A DNA stretch of 64,000 nucleotides, taken from Pagrus major (Eukaryota > Chordata > Actinopteri > Spariformes > Sparidae). The notes beneath the pieces were generated by a model, which was not told where the DNA came from, ran no database searches, and saw only the letters and a list, made by a program, of their open reading frames with translations. The stretch is taken from positions 24,430,410 through 24,494,409 of the forward strand of contig NC_133223.1 of assembly GCF_040436345.1 (NCBI RefSeq). Direction: 5' to 3'. Of this stretch, positions 13,390-62,229 are shown piece after piece. Position numbers and translations under genes: made by a program. Numbering within the stretch: position 1 is the stretch's first letter; the number at the start of each line of letters is the position of its first letter.

Positions 13390-13978
13390 TGAGATCAGAA
13401 TCAAAACACGGAGCGGAGCGCAGCTCAGAGTGGAGGAGATTATAAGGACCTGGCAAACCTCTCTGACATGTTTTTTGGCTCATGGGAGACAATTAGGGCA
13501 ACGCAGTTGTTACAAGAACTCTCATTAGGTGTTATTTAATTGATTTACATCTGTATTTAATGATCAGGCGACTTTAACAAGAAAACACCATGCACCTCAC
13601 TGCCACCATCGCTGCTGCACCTCCAATCAATCAGTCAGTACACTTGATCACTTTTATTTCTTTATTTTACACTTATTTTGCCGTATTTTACACTTATTAT
13701 CTTTGCACAACAACAATACACCCGTTTTGCCTTTACATTCTGTAATAATATATGTGCCTCATGTCCATACATGTATAGATAGTATATACACATGCACCTT
13801 ATCCCTGCTGTCCTTTTTTTTATTCTGCATACTGTTTTTTTGTTGGTTTTCTTTATTTGTTAGTGTATTATTATTGTTGTTGTTGTTGTTGTATACATTT
13901 TATTCACACATACACACACATCTAATCTATCTAAGCCTGCTAGCTCCGCAACCCGACCCCGGATAAGCAGAGATAAAG

Positions 13979-14090
13979 ATGATGGATGGATGGATGGATG
14001 GATGGATGGATTGATGGATGGATGGATGGATGGAAGGATAGATGGATGGATGGATGGATGGATGGATGGATGGATGGATGGATGGATGGG
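13979..14090 (+). repeat. GGAT tetranucleotide microsatellite
   Basis: About 27 units of GATG with a few interruptions (ATTG, AAGGATAG). It yields spurious minus-strand frames of HPSI repeats. Confidence 0.95.
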
Positions 14091-14094
14091 CATT

Positions 14095-16340
14095 TTATTC
14101 ACTGATTACTATTTCACATTTCTGTAGTGGAGTCTCAAAGCAATACAGAAACAACGAACAGAGGCATCGTGACAGCATACCATGCAAATAGTGTATGGCT
14201 ATTATCTTAGTGAGATGTTAAATTCAACAAGGTACCATGATATAAGATAAATGTATTATAGGGAACATGAATAAAGATTAAATAAACCCCAAATACAAAT
14301 TAAAAAAACAATAATAATATAAAATAATAATTCAACAGAGACTGCAAGTACTATAATCAGATCTCATGTCTGACTGTATCAACACATTTCTTATTGTTTA
14401 TCATTTGGATACACTGAACGTATTTCTTAAATTCCATTCTAAAGGGTTCAGATGATGGGCGAGACTTTGAGAACTTGGCTTTGTGGATGTGAAATTTTCT
14501 ACAGATACTATTCTACTTACCATATAACAATATTAAATATAAAATGGTATTGTTTAATGTATGCTATTGCTATTGAATTTTGTCTTCAAGTAAAATAATT
14601 ATCATAATCAATTTTTAGCATTGTTATTATGCCTTTTTAATACACAAAAACAATGCATTATGCACTGAATGTAATACTTTTATTTTCAATCCTCAAGTGA
14701 TAAACTTGTCTGATCCTCTGTATAATTATTCATTATTATTTGATTTAAAAATATGCATCTGTAGGCCTAATGGGTAGACATTTTCACTTGGTGGGAAGAG
14801 CACAGGTGTCTGACCCAAAGCAGCGTAATGTAACTCAGCCGTTCCATAATTAAACTTATGACTTACAGCTGTGCTTTTACTAATGTGACGTGCACAAAAT
14901 GTCTTGGGTGGGAAAGGCCCGAATGTTTTTACAGTAATAAAATAAGATGGGAAAAATGATACCCAGGGACTGGAGGACAGCAAAGTGTACTTAGATTGAG
15001 TTTCTGGTCGTTAAAAAAAGGTTTATTTATTTGGAGGAATTGATAGCCTGTGAGTTAGCCTTTGAGCTAATGTTAGAATGCTTCTGACTTTATGAAGTGC
15101 ATCAAAGGTTATTTCGTATCATATCAAGTAAATTACTGACTCTACTTCCATTAGTGTTCCTGTGATTTATAGAAAAGAGACCCACAATGTAGCGTCCCCA
15201 TCCTATAATTTGTAATCCTTGGGCTTGTTGTTATACTGTTTTGTCGACAGAAAGTTCGGCTCACCTTTTTCTTTCATAGTGAATCTTCTATATGTGCATA
15301 AAGTAGGTTATGCTCTTATTTGAGCTGAGGGAACTTAAAGCAGTGGGAAAAATAACTCAGCTGTCAGTTTTGAACGCTCGTAAAGACAACAAATAACACA
15401 TACACAGCTCTAATGAAGCAGTTTACTTTCATATTTCCTCATTAAAACGTAACCTGAAGTAAAACAGTCTCCCATGTGGAGGTATTCATAACTCAAACAT
15501 ATGCAAATGAGACGCGAATCTGCATCAAACAAACAGAATAACATTTTAGTCAACAATCACCAGGGGACAAGGTGCTTTGGTACGAGCCCCTCTGTAGGAG
15601 CTACGGAGGAATCTGAGGAGCGCTCATATCTCCTCAAAGTTTAAAGGTTTCGTTCTTTGCATCCTCGCCCATCTCTACCACAGAGGCTGCGTTACGCATC
15701 CTTCATCAAAACACATACCCAAAGAAAACTAAAATATTCAAATGTGCATGGGAAGAAGACAGTTTATTATACTGAAATCATTCTCATCCATTGTATTGTC
15801 ACAGTATAACAAATCCTCCAACATATTAAAAATATGCACAATTTTGCTTTCCATAGATTTCAAATTGGCTATAAAAGCATTGCCTCTGAAAATTTTAAGC
15901 GAGAACCAGTCAAGGTCACACTGTATTCTCATATTAGAAAGAAATTAAAATTTACGTCCATCATCATAAATTCATCTTAAATATCACACATTTCAAACAA
16001 AAGTCAGAACTCGTAGTGTATGGCTACAGTTTACTTGATTCAACAGCACCCTGCACATTTTATTATATTCATTATAACTGTTGGCAGTTATGAGTAATTC
16101 TACAGGCTAAAACACAAGAAAACGTCCCTTCAACAGTCATTCAGTCATGTTTCATACATTACAATGCAATAAATCCTTCACAAATGCTGCTGTTCACAAA
16201 GTGCAACACAATACAATGCTTAACATGGACAATAAGCTCGGCAAAAATAGTTTGCTGAGAGGCACAAAGAAGGGCTGTCGGATTCAAATAAATTCTTGTT
16301 GCTTCATGAGTGAATTTTCTAATAAAGCTTCTTCGTAAAA
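14095..16340. other. Intergenic sequence between gmppa and pnkd
   Basis: AT-rich, no supported exon. The short complementary open frames at 15738-15948 on both strands show no family resemblance. Confidence 0.5.
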
Positions 16341-16343
16341 TAA

Positions 16344-16704
16344 CTAGGGCTGCATGATTTGGTCCAAAAAAATAATAATATTGTGATTATTTTGACAAAT
16401 ATTACGGTGGCGATATGATACATGATTAGTTGGAATGATCATTTTTTGCATCATAATTTTCATTTTCACAAAAATAAAAATCATGACGTAACATTTGTTG
16501 GGATCTGAAGCAAACAAACATGTTTTCGTGCATCTGGAGATTTGGAGGCCAGGGCATCTCTGCAGCACTACAGTACTTCATTAGGAAGCCATGTCATACA
16601 TCTTTCCTTTATCAAAAAAAAAAATTGCAGCTTTTTGTGATTCGGATATTGCACTTAGCCATATTGCGATTTCAACTATATTTCGATTCATTGTGCAGCC
16701 CTAG
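16344..16704. mobile_element. MITE with perfect 11-bp TIRs
   Basis: CTAGGGCTGCA at 16344-16354 and TGCAGCCCTAG at 16694-16704 are exact inverses. The 361-bp AT-rich interior includes GATATGATACATGATTAG and TTGCGATTTCAACTATAT. A typical teleost non-autonomous DNA element, about 0.8 kb downstream of the pnkd stop. Confidence 0.85.
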
Positions 16705-17519
16705 AAAAAACAAAACAGGCTAGCAGCCCGATCACATTGGTCTATTTTAAATTAAAACAAAATTGGCTCCAAGATTCAGCAAAAATTCACATGGAAGTCT
16801 CGTGTAAACTCTTTTTTTTTTTTTTTTTTCCAAACATTGTGCTGTATTTAAAGCAGTACCTACAGCAAATAATGTTTGTGATTTGTTAAATTAACTGTAC
16901 CCTTATTGCTGAAAATAACAAAATCAAACATTATTATCAAATACTCAAGTCAAAAATCACATCTTCCACAGAGAAGTTAATTACTCTTCAGCAGCACTGT
17001 AAAAGTGGAACCAGCATACCAAATACAGCCAGTATCATAGGCTATCAAAACAATGTGTTGCCTGAAAAACAAACCAGGCTGTGCAGTACAAAACACAGTA
17101 CCTAACATGCTATATTATCCATGTAGTGTGCAAACCTTAACCACCCTGTTTCACACGACAGTCCGAAATCTGGTTGTACCTACCTACAGTATAAAAACAG
17201 AATGCTACTCATGCAAACCTATGTTATTGTTTAAGTCTCTTTGTTAGAGAGGAAAAAAATGAGCATGGTCCTGTCTATAAACACAAAATTAGAATAACAT
17301 ATGTGTGTGGAGAGGTAATAGGCTTATCAATTAGCATCATGTAATAATGACAATGTGACTATGTTTCTAGTGGTAGACAAAGGTCAAAAATTACTTAATG
17401 CCCCTCTAAACTGACAAAACTGGTCTCTGTGAAAATATTTTGCCGTTAATACAGTACCACTGCTGCAGATCACTGCTTCCGAACCACTGTTCATTAGCTA
17501 ACTTCTCTTGTTCTCAGGA
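16705..17519. other. Probable 3-prime UTR/flank of pnkd
   Basis: Immediately downstream of the pnkd stop. It contains a poly-T run at 16811-16829. No convincing polyadenylation signal was found close to the stop. Confidence 0.45.
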
Positions 17520-20500
17520 CTATCTCCTGTTGTAGAGGTCTTTGCGTTTTCGCAGCTCCTCCAGTACCCGGGCCCTGAATTGGGTCCAGTCTTCATCCTG
17601 AAACTGCTGGAGGCCCAGGGCCAGATGGAGCTCTGGAGAGTTGCTGCGCAGGAAAGGATTGTACTGCTTCTCTTCCCCGATAGTGGAGGGACTCTGCAAA
17701 GGAAAAGGCATTTCAAAAAGCAGCCCTCCTCAAAATTGATGTGCAAGAGTCTCTCTCTAGCGGCCACAGTGACTCATATGGCATTCTTTCATTTGCTGAA
17801 CAGAGTCGTGGGTACAAGAGATTCCCTGCAAACTTAAACCAGCACAGCTTTGCACTTCTGCATTTCTGACCCCAATCAAACTGTTGCAAAACATCTAATC
17901 AACAACACCTTTTAGCTTTCCATTTTATGCATTTAATTGGACATTATCCACAAATTGCAAATCATTTCAAATCCAGATGACAAACCCGGGATTACAGAGG
18001 TGAAAAGCAGCTAGAATAATGCATTTAAGAGTTAGAAGGAATTTCAGCTCTCTGAGCAACCCACCAAGCAAATTCAAATATGTAGCTAATGGATATCTAA
18101 TCTAGCAATGGTAGATATGTCAAAAAGCCAAGGCTGAGGTAGTATCACAGCAGGCCAGATGAACCACTATAGTTGAATATAACTAAAGAGTTCTCTAGAT
18201 TCTAGCATGCTTGACAGCAGACACATGTCGCTGAAGGGAAAGCACATGTGTAAATAATAAAATGAATGATGGCTGACTTCCATTCAGCTGCTTCTGTTTC
18301 TGGGTCCTGGTACTGAACATGCTGAATCACTCTCATGGCTTACCGGGACGAATGAATAGAACAGAGCCACTAATGTTATTATCAACATATGTGCTTTTCG
18401 TGCTACAAGTCAAACTGTCTATTATACAAAAGGCCTATCACCAAGCAGTCCAGTCAAAGTGCATAGTTGTGCCATCAAATATCAGCAAGTAAAGCTAAAG
18501 TCTAGAAATACAACAACTCAGTAATATCTGGAAAGACATGATTTTTAAGTCACGTTTAGGATTTAAAAATATGTAAAAGAAAAAAAAAAGACACTGACTC
18601 TGAAATCAGATTAAAAGTTCATCCCAAAATGAAACGTTCATGTTCACGAATCAGCCGTATGCAGACAAAATAATGCAGTTGATCATTTAATGAGTTTTGG
18701 GTAGGAAAGTGCCGTGCTGTACAGATGGCAGATAAAAACTCATCTAAATTCTGGATAGCCACTTCTCTCAACAGTGAACCTTTGCTCCTCTACAAACTGT
18801 ATTAGAGATGTGACTCGACTCGAGCCTGGAAGTGCCGATGTGAGAGGAGAGCGAGCGCTCGGGCAGTGGCGACACGTACACTGTAGGAGGGTGATAAGCC
18901 CTTCTTCCCAGGTGCTGGACGACATGAATCCTTTTTGGGATGGCGTGCTACAGAGGCATAACAATGGGGATGTATCATTCTCACCGTGCACAGCTTCTGG
19001 CCTCGCTGCTGCAGCACCCACTGATATTTGTTTTCCCTGGCAGCGTTGCGTGGCTCAACCTCAGCAGCAAACAGCAGGTTGTCCTCTGCATACTCATGAC
19101 CTGAGGGATAGCCAGTGGACATGAAATTAAAAATCGGGCCCACACACACACATCAACACACTATATAGCTTACACTCTATAGAAGTCCCCATACAACACT
19201 TTATAAAAGTTTGTAAAAAAGATTAAAAAGTGCATTTGTGCAGCAGTATGTGTGCCAAAGTGCAGACATGAAACCACATCACACAAACACTGACCTACTC
19301 GTCTCTGACAACTAAGAAGATTTTCTTACCGGGCCATAACAGAGTATCATCACTTAAGGAGGCGACTGTGTCCAGAGATGACAGCATTGTTGTGGAGTTG
19401 CCTTCAAACATCCTCCCTGAAAACAGCAAGAACCAGTTTTACTCAACTCATAATTCTTAGTTCAAAATAGGGTATCAAGTTTTAGAAGTTGTTGAATCTG
19501 CATTTAGAGGGCCAGACTTCACACTTTCAAAGTCCCCATGAAGTCAAAATCACTGTTTAACTGTTTTTTATCACATCTCACTCTATATGTCACTTATATG
19601 GCAGTATCAAGTCCAACGGTGGCAAAAAGGTATTTTAAAATGGGATTTTTGCATTTGTTATTCATTAAAAAAATGTTGATGACTCATCCTGCACTCCGGT
19701 GTATATTAATTATTTGTTTGCGGTATAAAAAGAGCGCAGCCAGAGAAGTGTGTTGCTAGGGACCGGACCTGACGGATTACTGTACCAAAACACAAAACAC
19801 ACAACAGAGAAAGGATTTTCTTCATTAAAACTTTCAATCCAGCAAATTCATTATCTCCGAATGAAGCTGAAATCTCTGATGTTCAGTATTTTATGTGTTT
19901 TTCATAAAAGCAAATTTTGCTTTCAGACCCTTTATTTTACGTGATCATTTCCCTGGATCCCACTCTCTTATAACTCACCACATCCTGAGAGGAACACCAG
20001 GTCACCAGAGAAGAGGCTGGAGGGGGTGCCGACCGCCCGGCCATCCAGGAGGTAGATCATGTGGCCCACTGTGTGTCCGGGTGTGAAGAGGGCCTTAAAG
20101 TGCATTCGGCCAACCGTTACGGAGTCCTTGTGGGAAAGAGGGCTGGGTACACAGAAAAGAAAAGAAAGTACTATTAAGAGAATGTAAGATTTAAAGTTTT
20201 TGATGCGTGTGTGATGTGTTACAGAATCAAAACAAAGGAAACTTGAAAATTTGTGGCCAATGTAGCAGCTCTGATGTAACTGTCCTACCAAAAAAAGTAA
20301 ATCCAGAACAGCCCGTTAATAAGGGGAGAGGGACATTCACAAGTGCTAAACTTAGAGCAAAGTGATTTATTCTAAACAAAACTGATATATGTACAGCAAC
20401 TCTAAAATATAAGACAACTTTTTTTTTTTTTTTTAAATCAAGTTTAATATTAAAATGTACCTGCTGACCTAAAGAAAACAACAAGTTTTCTTCAATTTGG

Positions 20501-23194
20501 AAAACACAATCCAGTCCTGCGGATGACCTCAATTCTTGGGCCACAAGCCCTCCAGTCATAACGGAACAGTTATACATACCATGATAATTTACTGTGAAGT
20601 CAGCTGCTACAAGTGCTGACAGAGGGATCAACACAGAACTCAATACAGTCGGACTGACTCTGTGGGAAGCAGTGTGCTATACTGTACGAGCCAGGACTTA
20701 CTGTGTGAGGCCAGGAATGTTATCAGCTGCATTTCCATAAACTCTGCATGAGCTGTGAAGCCTTTTCAACCCTTTGTTACCCCCACTGTGATCCCTGTAA
20801 ATGGAACAGAAAGCAGAGGCTGGTCAGTATTGTGGACACGTTAGAAAACTGCGTATTTGTTTTGGCCTTCAACCTAGACTAAGCATTTTTAATTACATAT
20901 TCCCTTTTCAAATTTAAGCCTGGATGGTGAACTTTTAAAATATGAGAGCATGACTAACCTGCAAATGTCATTTTAAGTGTGGATGTTTCCCTTAGATTAC
21001 ATATTTAGATTATGTCATCTTTCACACTTTATATAATTAGCCCCATCTCCTTTTGTTTTTCTACATAAAATCTGAAAAAACAACCACGCATTGAAACAAT
21101 ATGAATATATAAAACTAGATCACTCACCAATGCTTGTGTGTACATAGGATTGCCTCTAACGCCACTCCCTCTTCCTCAAGGACTGCCTGAAATATTTCAA
21201 GTGCTGTTAAAACACTCAATCACCATTTAAAAACAGCACTTCAGCAGCATTTTATTCAACAGCCCATTGAGCTGCATTAGTCATTTTACTTGTGTGCTTG
21301 TAATGAATGCTACCGAGAATGCATTTACAAAACAAGCTCATTCACTACAATCACAGCTATTGAAAATCAATAGCTTGAGCTGTAGTGAACAGAACAAAAA
21401 AAGGCCTTTCAGTGATTTCTAGATATCACACACACACAACTGACAGAAGAGGCATTTACCTGAACTGTTTGCGGGTCTGCAGGGTCTACAACAACTGCAA
21501 CACTGGAGGCTGTGTCTATTACAAGATAGCTGTAGTTGTCAGACAGTACCGAGATGGGAATTATTTTGATACCTGTGGGCAGAGAAAGAGTCATGAATAA
21601 GTAACTGAATTTTAAACTTTTTCATTTAGAACGGTAGAAGAAGACATGTAGTATTAAGATATACAAATAATAATGATGTTTACAGACCCAAGGTGTCGAA
21701 CAAAGTGAATTATTATAAACTCAGATCCAATATAGACAACATCAAAGTGTATTAAGACAAGGGTTGCCGGATCCGATAAAATTTGTCTTCACACACTCTC
21801 GATAAGGATTACATTTTTTCCCAAATGCAGGTGGTGTCGAACGTCTTTCCCGAGGGCAGAATAAGTTGGAGTTGGTGTTTGCTTCCAATCCAATAATATC
21901 AGTCTGAGTGCTAGAAGGAAATCTGGTTAGCACAAGATCAGACCCTTTGATTTAGACAAAGACTGCTGTCAGTGGATTAGGATTAACAGATCTTCCCAGG
22001 TTGTCTGATAGCAACCAAGAAGCGATCTTTATTTACTCTTGTGGCTGTTAATTTTATTTTTTTTCTTAAATTGTATTTTCTTTTTAAAGTCTTGATTAAT
22101 GGAGCCAGGGGTACTTTTATCATGTTTGTCTATTGTCAGTGTTGAGATGGATGTCTTGTCTTCAAATGCAAACCACCTACGGGTACAACTACAGTAACCT
22201 GAACCTGATGTCTTAAAATTATAGCATTTGCACATCCTGCAGCACATGCAACACCATGCATTGTTCAGCCCAACCAACAGGGCCTTCTTGTTGTTGTGGA
22301 TGGCACTCAGTACTCCCCACAATAACCAAATTACATATTGCACCACTGTTTGAAGACAGTCAACTGTAAAAGCCAGACATACCATTGATCTCCATGGGCT
22401 GAGCTGTGGAATGTCCAGCAGGATAATGTTCCCGGGCTTTCCTCATTTGCCTCTTGTAGTACATGTAGCCAAGCCTGGTCCTTGTGTACAGTGTGTACCT
22501 GAGAAACAGTTCACAAGGCTAGGACACACTGGTCTGATAGTGCTAACCCCACATTGTAGTCACCATCTTTCAAAAAGACAGGCGGGTCACGCCTACTCAA
22601 GTGAAATACGGCAAAAATACTTAATGACAACACTAGTTAAAATACCGCGGAAAAGCAGGTCGTGTGGAGCCATTTTTAGATTCGGCAAAAATGCTCCACC
22701 ATGCAGAACTAATTATCAAACAGCTTCAACATCTACAATTAGTTGGTTTGCATGTCACAACAACGTCTCCTAAAATAAACAAATAAGCTAAAATGTGTAG
22801 TTTGCGTGTACGCCGAATAGAACAGTGGCTTTTATAAGTTCGGGAAATGTTCATGACTACAGTTTCAGGGGAAGCACGTTTGGGGACTAACAAAACAACA
22901 ACAATTTATAACATATTTGAATGCAGTTTGGTGAGGACAGCCGCACTGGCTAGCTGTTGCTAAGCTACGCTAACGAGAATCAGCGCGTTGACAACATCGT
23001 CTTGTTTTTAATCACGGAAGGCCATTTTATACTCACGCGATTCGGAACAACGGCTTCTCCGTGCGGGCCATTATTTTACTGAAAAATCTGCCCCAAAACG
23101 CTTGTCCTGTCCGTCTGTAGCGAACACATAAATACAAGACAGACAAGAAGGATGCGGTGGCAACAAGCGTTAACATCAAGTCAGGAAGCGCCAT
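17520..23194 (-). CDS. pnkd: PNKD metallo-beta-lactamase domain protein (probable hydrolase), membrane-anchored form, complete, 9 coding exons
   Basis: Coding exons, in transcript order: 23194-23037, 22498-22383, 21572-21460, 21186-21128, 20794-20702, 20142-19979, 19416-19330, 19100-18985, 17693-17520. They total 1080 nt, i.e. 359 aa plus stop; splice sites are GT-AG and phases agree throughout. Residues about 6-24 form a hydrophobic N-terminal segment ([18 protein letters not shown]), followed by a basic stretch, then [17 protein letters not shown], which resembles the long membrane-associated human isoform. The metallo-beta-lactamase fold starts near residue 92. Visible metal ligands are THKHWDH (H146, H148, D150, H151), PGHTVGH (H203), SGD (D227) and PGHEYAEDN (H265), the glyoxalase-II pattern. 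The C-terminus [15 protein letters not shown] also matches the family. Known for the family: human PNKD mutations cause paroxysmal non-kinesigenic dyskinesia, and the protein acts at synapses; its true substrate is uncertain. It is divergent from tmbim1. Confidence 0.95.
17694..18984 (-). other. pnkd last intron
   Basis: Splice ends are normal (gtgaga at 18984, tttgcag before 17693). Nothing else recognised. Confidence 0.5.
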
Positions 23195-24170
23195 AGCCCC
23201 TCTGAACGGAACGTAATGACGTGTTCCATGTCACGCCAAACCCGGAAGCGAGGAGGGAGCTAAAAAAACAACAAACAAAAAACAAATTAGTACTAGTTGT
23301 ATTTAATCTAATCTAATTTAATTTAATCAATGAATATATGATTAGTATATATTATTAAAAAGCGGTGTTATTTGTTAAGAAATGTTTTTGTGAAAATTGT
23401 GATTGTGCTTCAAGAAACTTATCTCGTATGTGTTAAAAAGTAGCCTACCTGTACGTGATTACCAGAAACTAACGAAACAAAAATGTTTGGACGTTTTTTA
23501 GGTGCTAATTGTAACTTCATCATGCGGTTTGAGACATTATTTTAAGATCGAATTTATTCCCATTCAAAGTTAATTTCAAGGCTGCAAAACAACATCCGTA
23601 TTTAAAAGTTATATTTTTGAGGCGCGTGTCCAATATAATCCACTCTATCCATACAAATGAATCCCGCCTTGATTAATTATTTGTATATTGCGTCAATATT
23701 GGAATCGAGCCTGCCTTCGGTTGACTTCTAAATAATTTAGCGACGCCCAGCGTTCCTGGTGGGCAACTGAATAATATTAGACTGAAGCTCAAAATGAGAC
23801 AACACACAGAAGGCTGTTGGACAACTTAAAGGAAACATATTATAGGCCTTTGGAAAAAAAACATTGTCAGATAACTGCTAAAAAAAACCCAACTCATCTT
23901 GGAAGTAGGTGTTAACCTATCATCTTACTAATGTTTGTAGGACAAAGTTTCACACAAGCCTGTGTTTGTTTGTTTGTTTTTTTCCAATCTTATTTTTATC
24001 ATTTCAAATATGAGCTTAAAGAAGAGGAGTCTCCACGCTCTCTGAGACAGTGACAGTGTGAGTTTCACTGAACATATCCTGTTACAGAGATGACATCCTC
24101 CCCTGGTGCAAGTCTGCAAATCCCCAAGGAGAGAAAGGACTGAAGGACACAGGGCTCCCATCTTAGGCTC
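23195..24170. promoter_or_regulatory. Divergent pnkd/tmbim1 intergenic promoter region
   Basis: Short head-to-head spacer. Just upstream of the pnkd ATG are TGACGTG (23217-23223, CRE/UPRE-like) and CCGGAAGC (23242-23249, ETS/GABP-like). The middle is AT-rich. No TATA box is convincingly placed. Shared regulation is inference. Confidence 0.5.
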
Positions 24171-24180
24171 AAGCCACCAG
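24060..24180 (+). other. tmbim1: Candidate 5-prime untranslated exon of tmbim1
   Basis: A consensus donor, CCAG then gtaagt, occurs at 24180/24181. The coding exon has an acceptor (ttcaag before 25394) 16 nt upstream of the ATG, so a non-coding first exon is required. The exon start is unknown. Confidence 0.45.
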
Positions 24181-24844
24181 GTAAGTCACATTTCTTCTTT
24201 TGTTCTCTTGATCATGTTCGTTTGTGTTGTTGTCTTTGAAAGTATATTTTCAGTTCAGACTATAATGAGCATTCAGGGTCTCATTTGTGCCATTGTTCTC
24301 CTAGAAGTTTCTAGTATGATGAGGTTATCTTATATGGTGTCTTATTTGTCAGAGGTACACAGACATAACTACTTGCAGCAGACAGTGAAGACAGAACTTG
24401 ATATTGTTGCCTTTGTTACACGGTGGTTTTAATTGTGTTGTAGTTTTTGTACCAAAATATAATAACCAGATTTTATTTAGTGATATTGAGACAATGAAAA
24501 GATACATAAGGTATGTAAGGCACATAATAATGAATCGGATAACGGTCTATAACATACTGACCAGACATAGTTGGTGGTTATGTAATATATGTTCACACTT
24601 TTCAGCCTTTCTGTCCTTTTATTCTTTCTTTCATTCTTTTTTATCTGTATCTAATTCCTCTTATGTGATGTCTTTCTTTTAGTGCTATTTTACATTTGTA
24701 TTTAACTGCTTTTATGTCATGTAGCCTTTTTAAAATGTACTTTACATTTTTTTTTTGTATTTATTCATGGTGACATTTTGTGTTTTGCATTTTCTTTTAT
24801 TTATTTTTTTTAACTTCTAAGTCTCTGCTTGTGTCTGTTTGGCT

Positions 24845-25345
24845 TGACCTAAAAGTAATAATTTAGTTAAAGTAAAAATATCATGTTAAAATATTATTAC
24901 TATGGTAAAAGTGAAAGTCACCCATACAAATAGTACTTGAGTAAAAGTATCTGATATTAAATATGCTGAAGTATCGAAGTAAAGTAGTAAAACTCATTTA
25001 TACATATATTTACGTGTATATATATACTGTATACTGTGGGTCTAGTGATTATCAGCGTGGCTGATTATCAGATCAGTTATCGTTTGTCTGTGAATCTGTT
25101 TTTTTCCCTTTGAAATCTGATTGCCAAAATAAATAAATAAATAAAAATACAATTAAAAATGCACTTTTGCTCTGATGCAGCCAGCAATCTGCAAAATACC
25201 TAGCCACTAAAGTAGTAAAATATATGTAGTGAGCACAAAGTACAATATTTGCTTCCTAAGTACAAGTACCTTAAACATGTACTTTGGTGCAGTACTTGAG
25301 AAAATGTACTGAGTTACATTCCATGTGACACACCACTACTACATG
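24845..25345. mobile_element. Interspersed repeat in the tmbim1 5-prime intron
   Basis: Contains TACTTGAGTAAAAGTATCTG, GAAGTAAAGTAGTAAAACTC, and near the end AAAATGTACTGAGTTACATTCC and CACCACTACTAC. These are diagnostic phrases of a dispersed repeat common in teleosts. Boundaries approximate; it ends about 50 bp before the first coding exon. Confidence 0.75.
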
Positions 25346-25409
25346 TACACTCTAATTCTAACGTAGCTGCTCACCACATATCTTCTCTTCAAGGTGGTCC
25401 GGCAAGAGC

Positions 25410-29193
<3,784 letters not shown>

Positions 29194-29619
29194 TTTGGAC
29201 TTTCAGGATATTGTCTTTTTGTTCCATAAAAGATAATGCTACATGTACACGTGTGTCAATTCCAACATTGCTAGCTGGTAATGGAACAACCTAATGGTTC
29301 ATTTAACCATATATAAGTTTATTTTTTACATCAGTAACACTTGAGCACTTTGATTTATTCTTGCACTGGATTGAAGGAGGGCAGTGAATTAAGTTAGAAC
29401 AACTGTGAACGAGGAGGGAAACTAAAACGTTGCCCTTTGTAAAGTTATTTAATATTTTGTCTTGCCTTTTTGTTTCAGCAAGTAATATTTTAGTAAATCA
29501 TGCACGCTTCATGTGTCCGTTAGAGTACGCTGTGAATGATTACTTCTATCAAATGTTACAGACACAACAAATCATTCAAACATGGAGACCAAGTTCTTAA
29601 TTGTTTTTGAATTATTTTT

Positions 29620-29625
29620 TTTATT
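29620..29625 (-). terminator. dars1: Candidate dars1 polyadenylation signal
   Basis: AATAAA on the minus strand about 480 nt past the stop. Others lie at 29354-29359 and 29318-29323. Which is used is unknown. Confidence 0.4.
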
Positions 29626-29911
29626 GTTTGTCTTTAGTCCTCTAATTACATACAAAACACCCGGAGTTACAGTTATAGACAGCAACCATTAGTCCTTAGT
29701 CAGTGCTGGTATAAGGAGCGACTAAGAACTGTATTAAGGTAGTTTTATAACATCTCCATAGAAAAGAACTTAGACAAACACTGACTCGTTAATTAAATGA
29801 TGCATTAAGTCTCTGCAGCTTTACAGCAACTTCCTTACACCGCTGGCCAACTCCTCTTTCTCTTTTATGCATTTGTTATTTGTTGCTGTAAGACAACTAC
29901 GTACACCAATC

Positions 29912-29917
29912 AATAAA
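29912..29917 (+). terminator. tmbim1: Candidate tmbim1 polyadenylation signal
   Basis: AATAAA about 720 nt after the stop, followed within 30 nt by TTGTCTTATTGG, a T/G-rich element. Confidence 0.6.
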
Positions 29918-30102
29918 GTACACCTTACTATTGCATTCTCTTGTCTTATTGGTTAATCAAAGTGGCACGTTAAGAGTCACAGGGTGGCACTAGCTCCTCT
30001 ACCCTTCTCCCTTCCTCTGGATTGTGGATTAGTATTGTTCCCCATCACCAAAATCTGTGTGTTAATCCAGTGATGACTGGGTTTGTCTGTGAGGTTGAAG
30101 GT

Positions 30103-62229
<32,127 letters not shown>

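Larger units (their letters stand above)
29194..30102. other. Convergent 3-prime region of tmbim1 and dars1
   Basis: 909 bp separate the two stop codons. A plus-strand AATAAA lies near the dars1 side, and several minus-strand AATAAA lie toward the tmbim1 side, so the untranslated regions may overlap. Confidence 0.6.

Noticed and set aside
13860-14102. HPSI-repeat open frame
   Set aside because: Direct product of the GGAT tetranucleotide microsatellite.
20227-20643. 138-codon minus-strand open frame
   Set aside because: Lies within a pnkd intron (20143-20701), includes a poly-K run from a T tract, and has no family resemblance.
22411-22773. 120-codon plus-strand open frame
   Set aside because: Antisense shadow of the pnkd exon 22498-22383 extended into intron.
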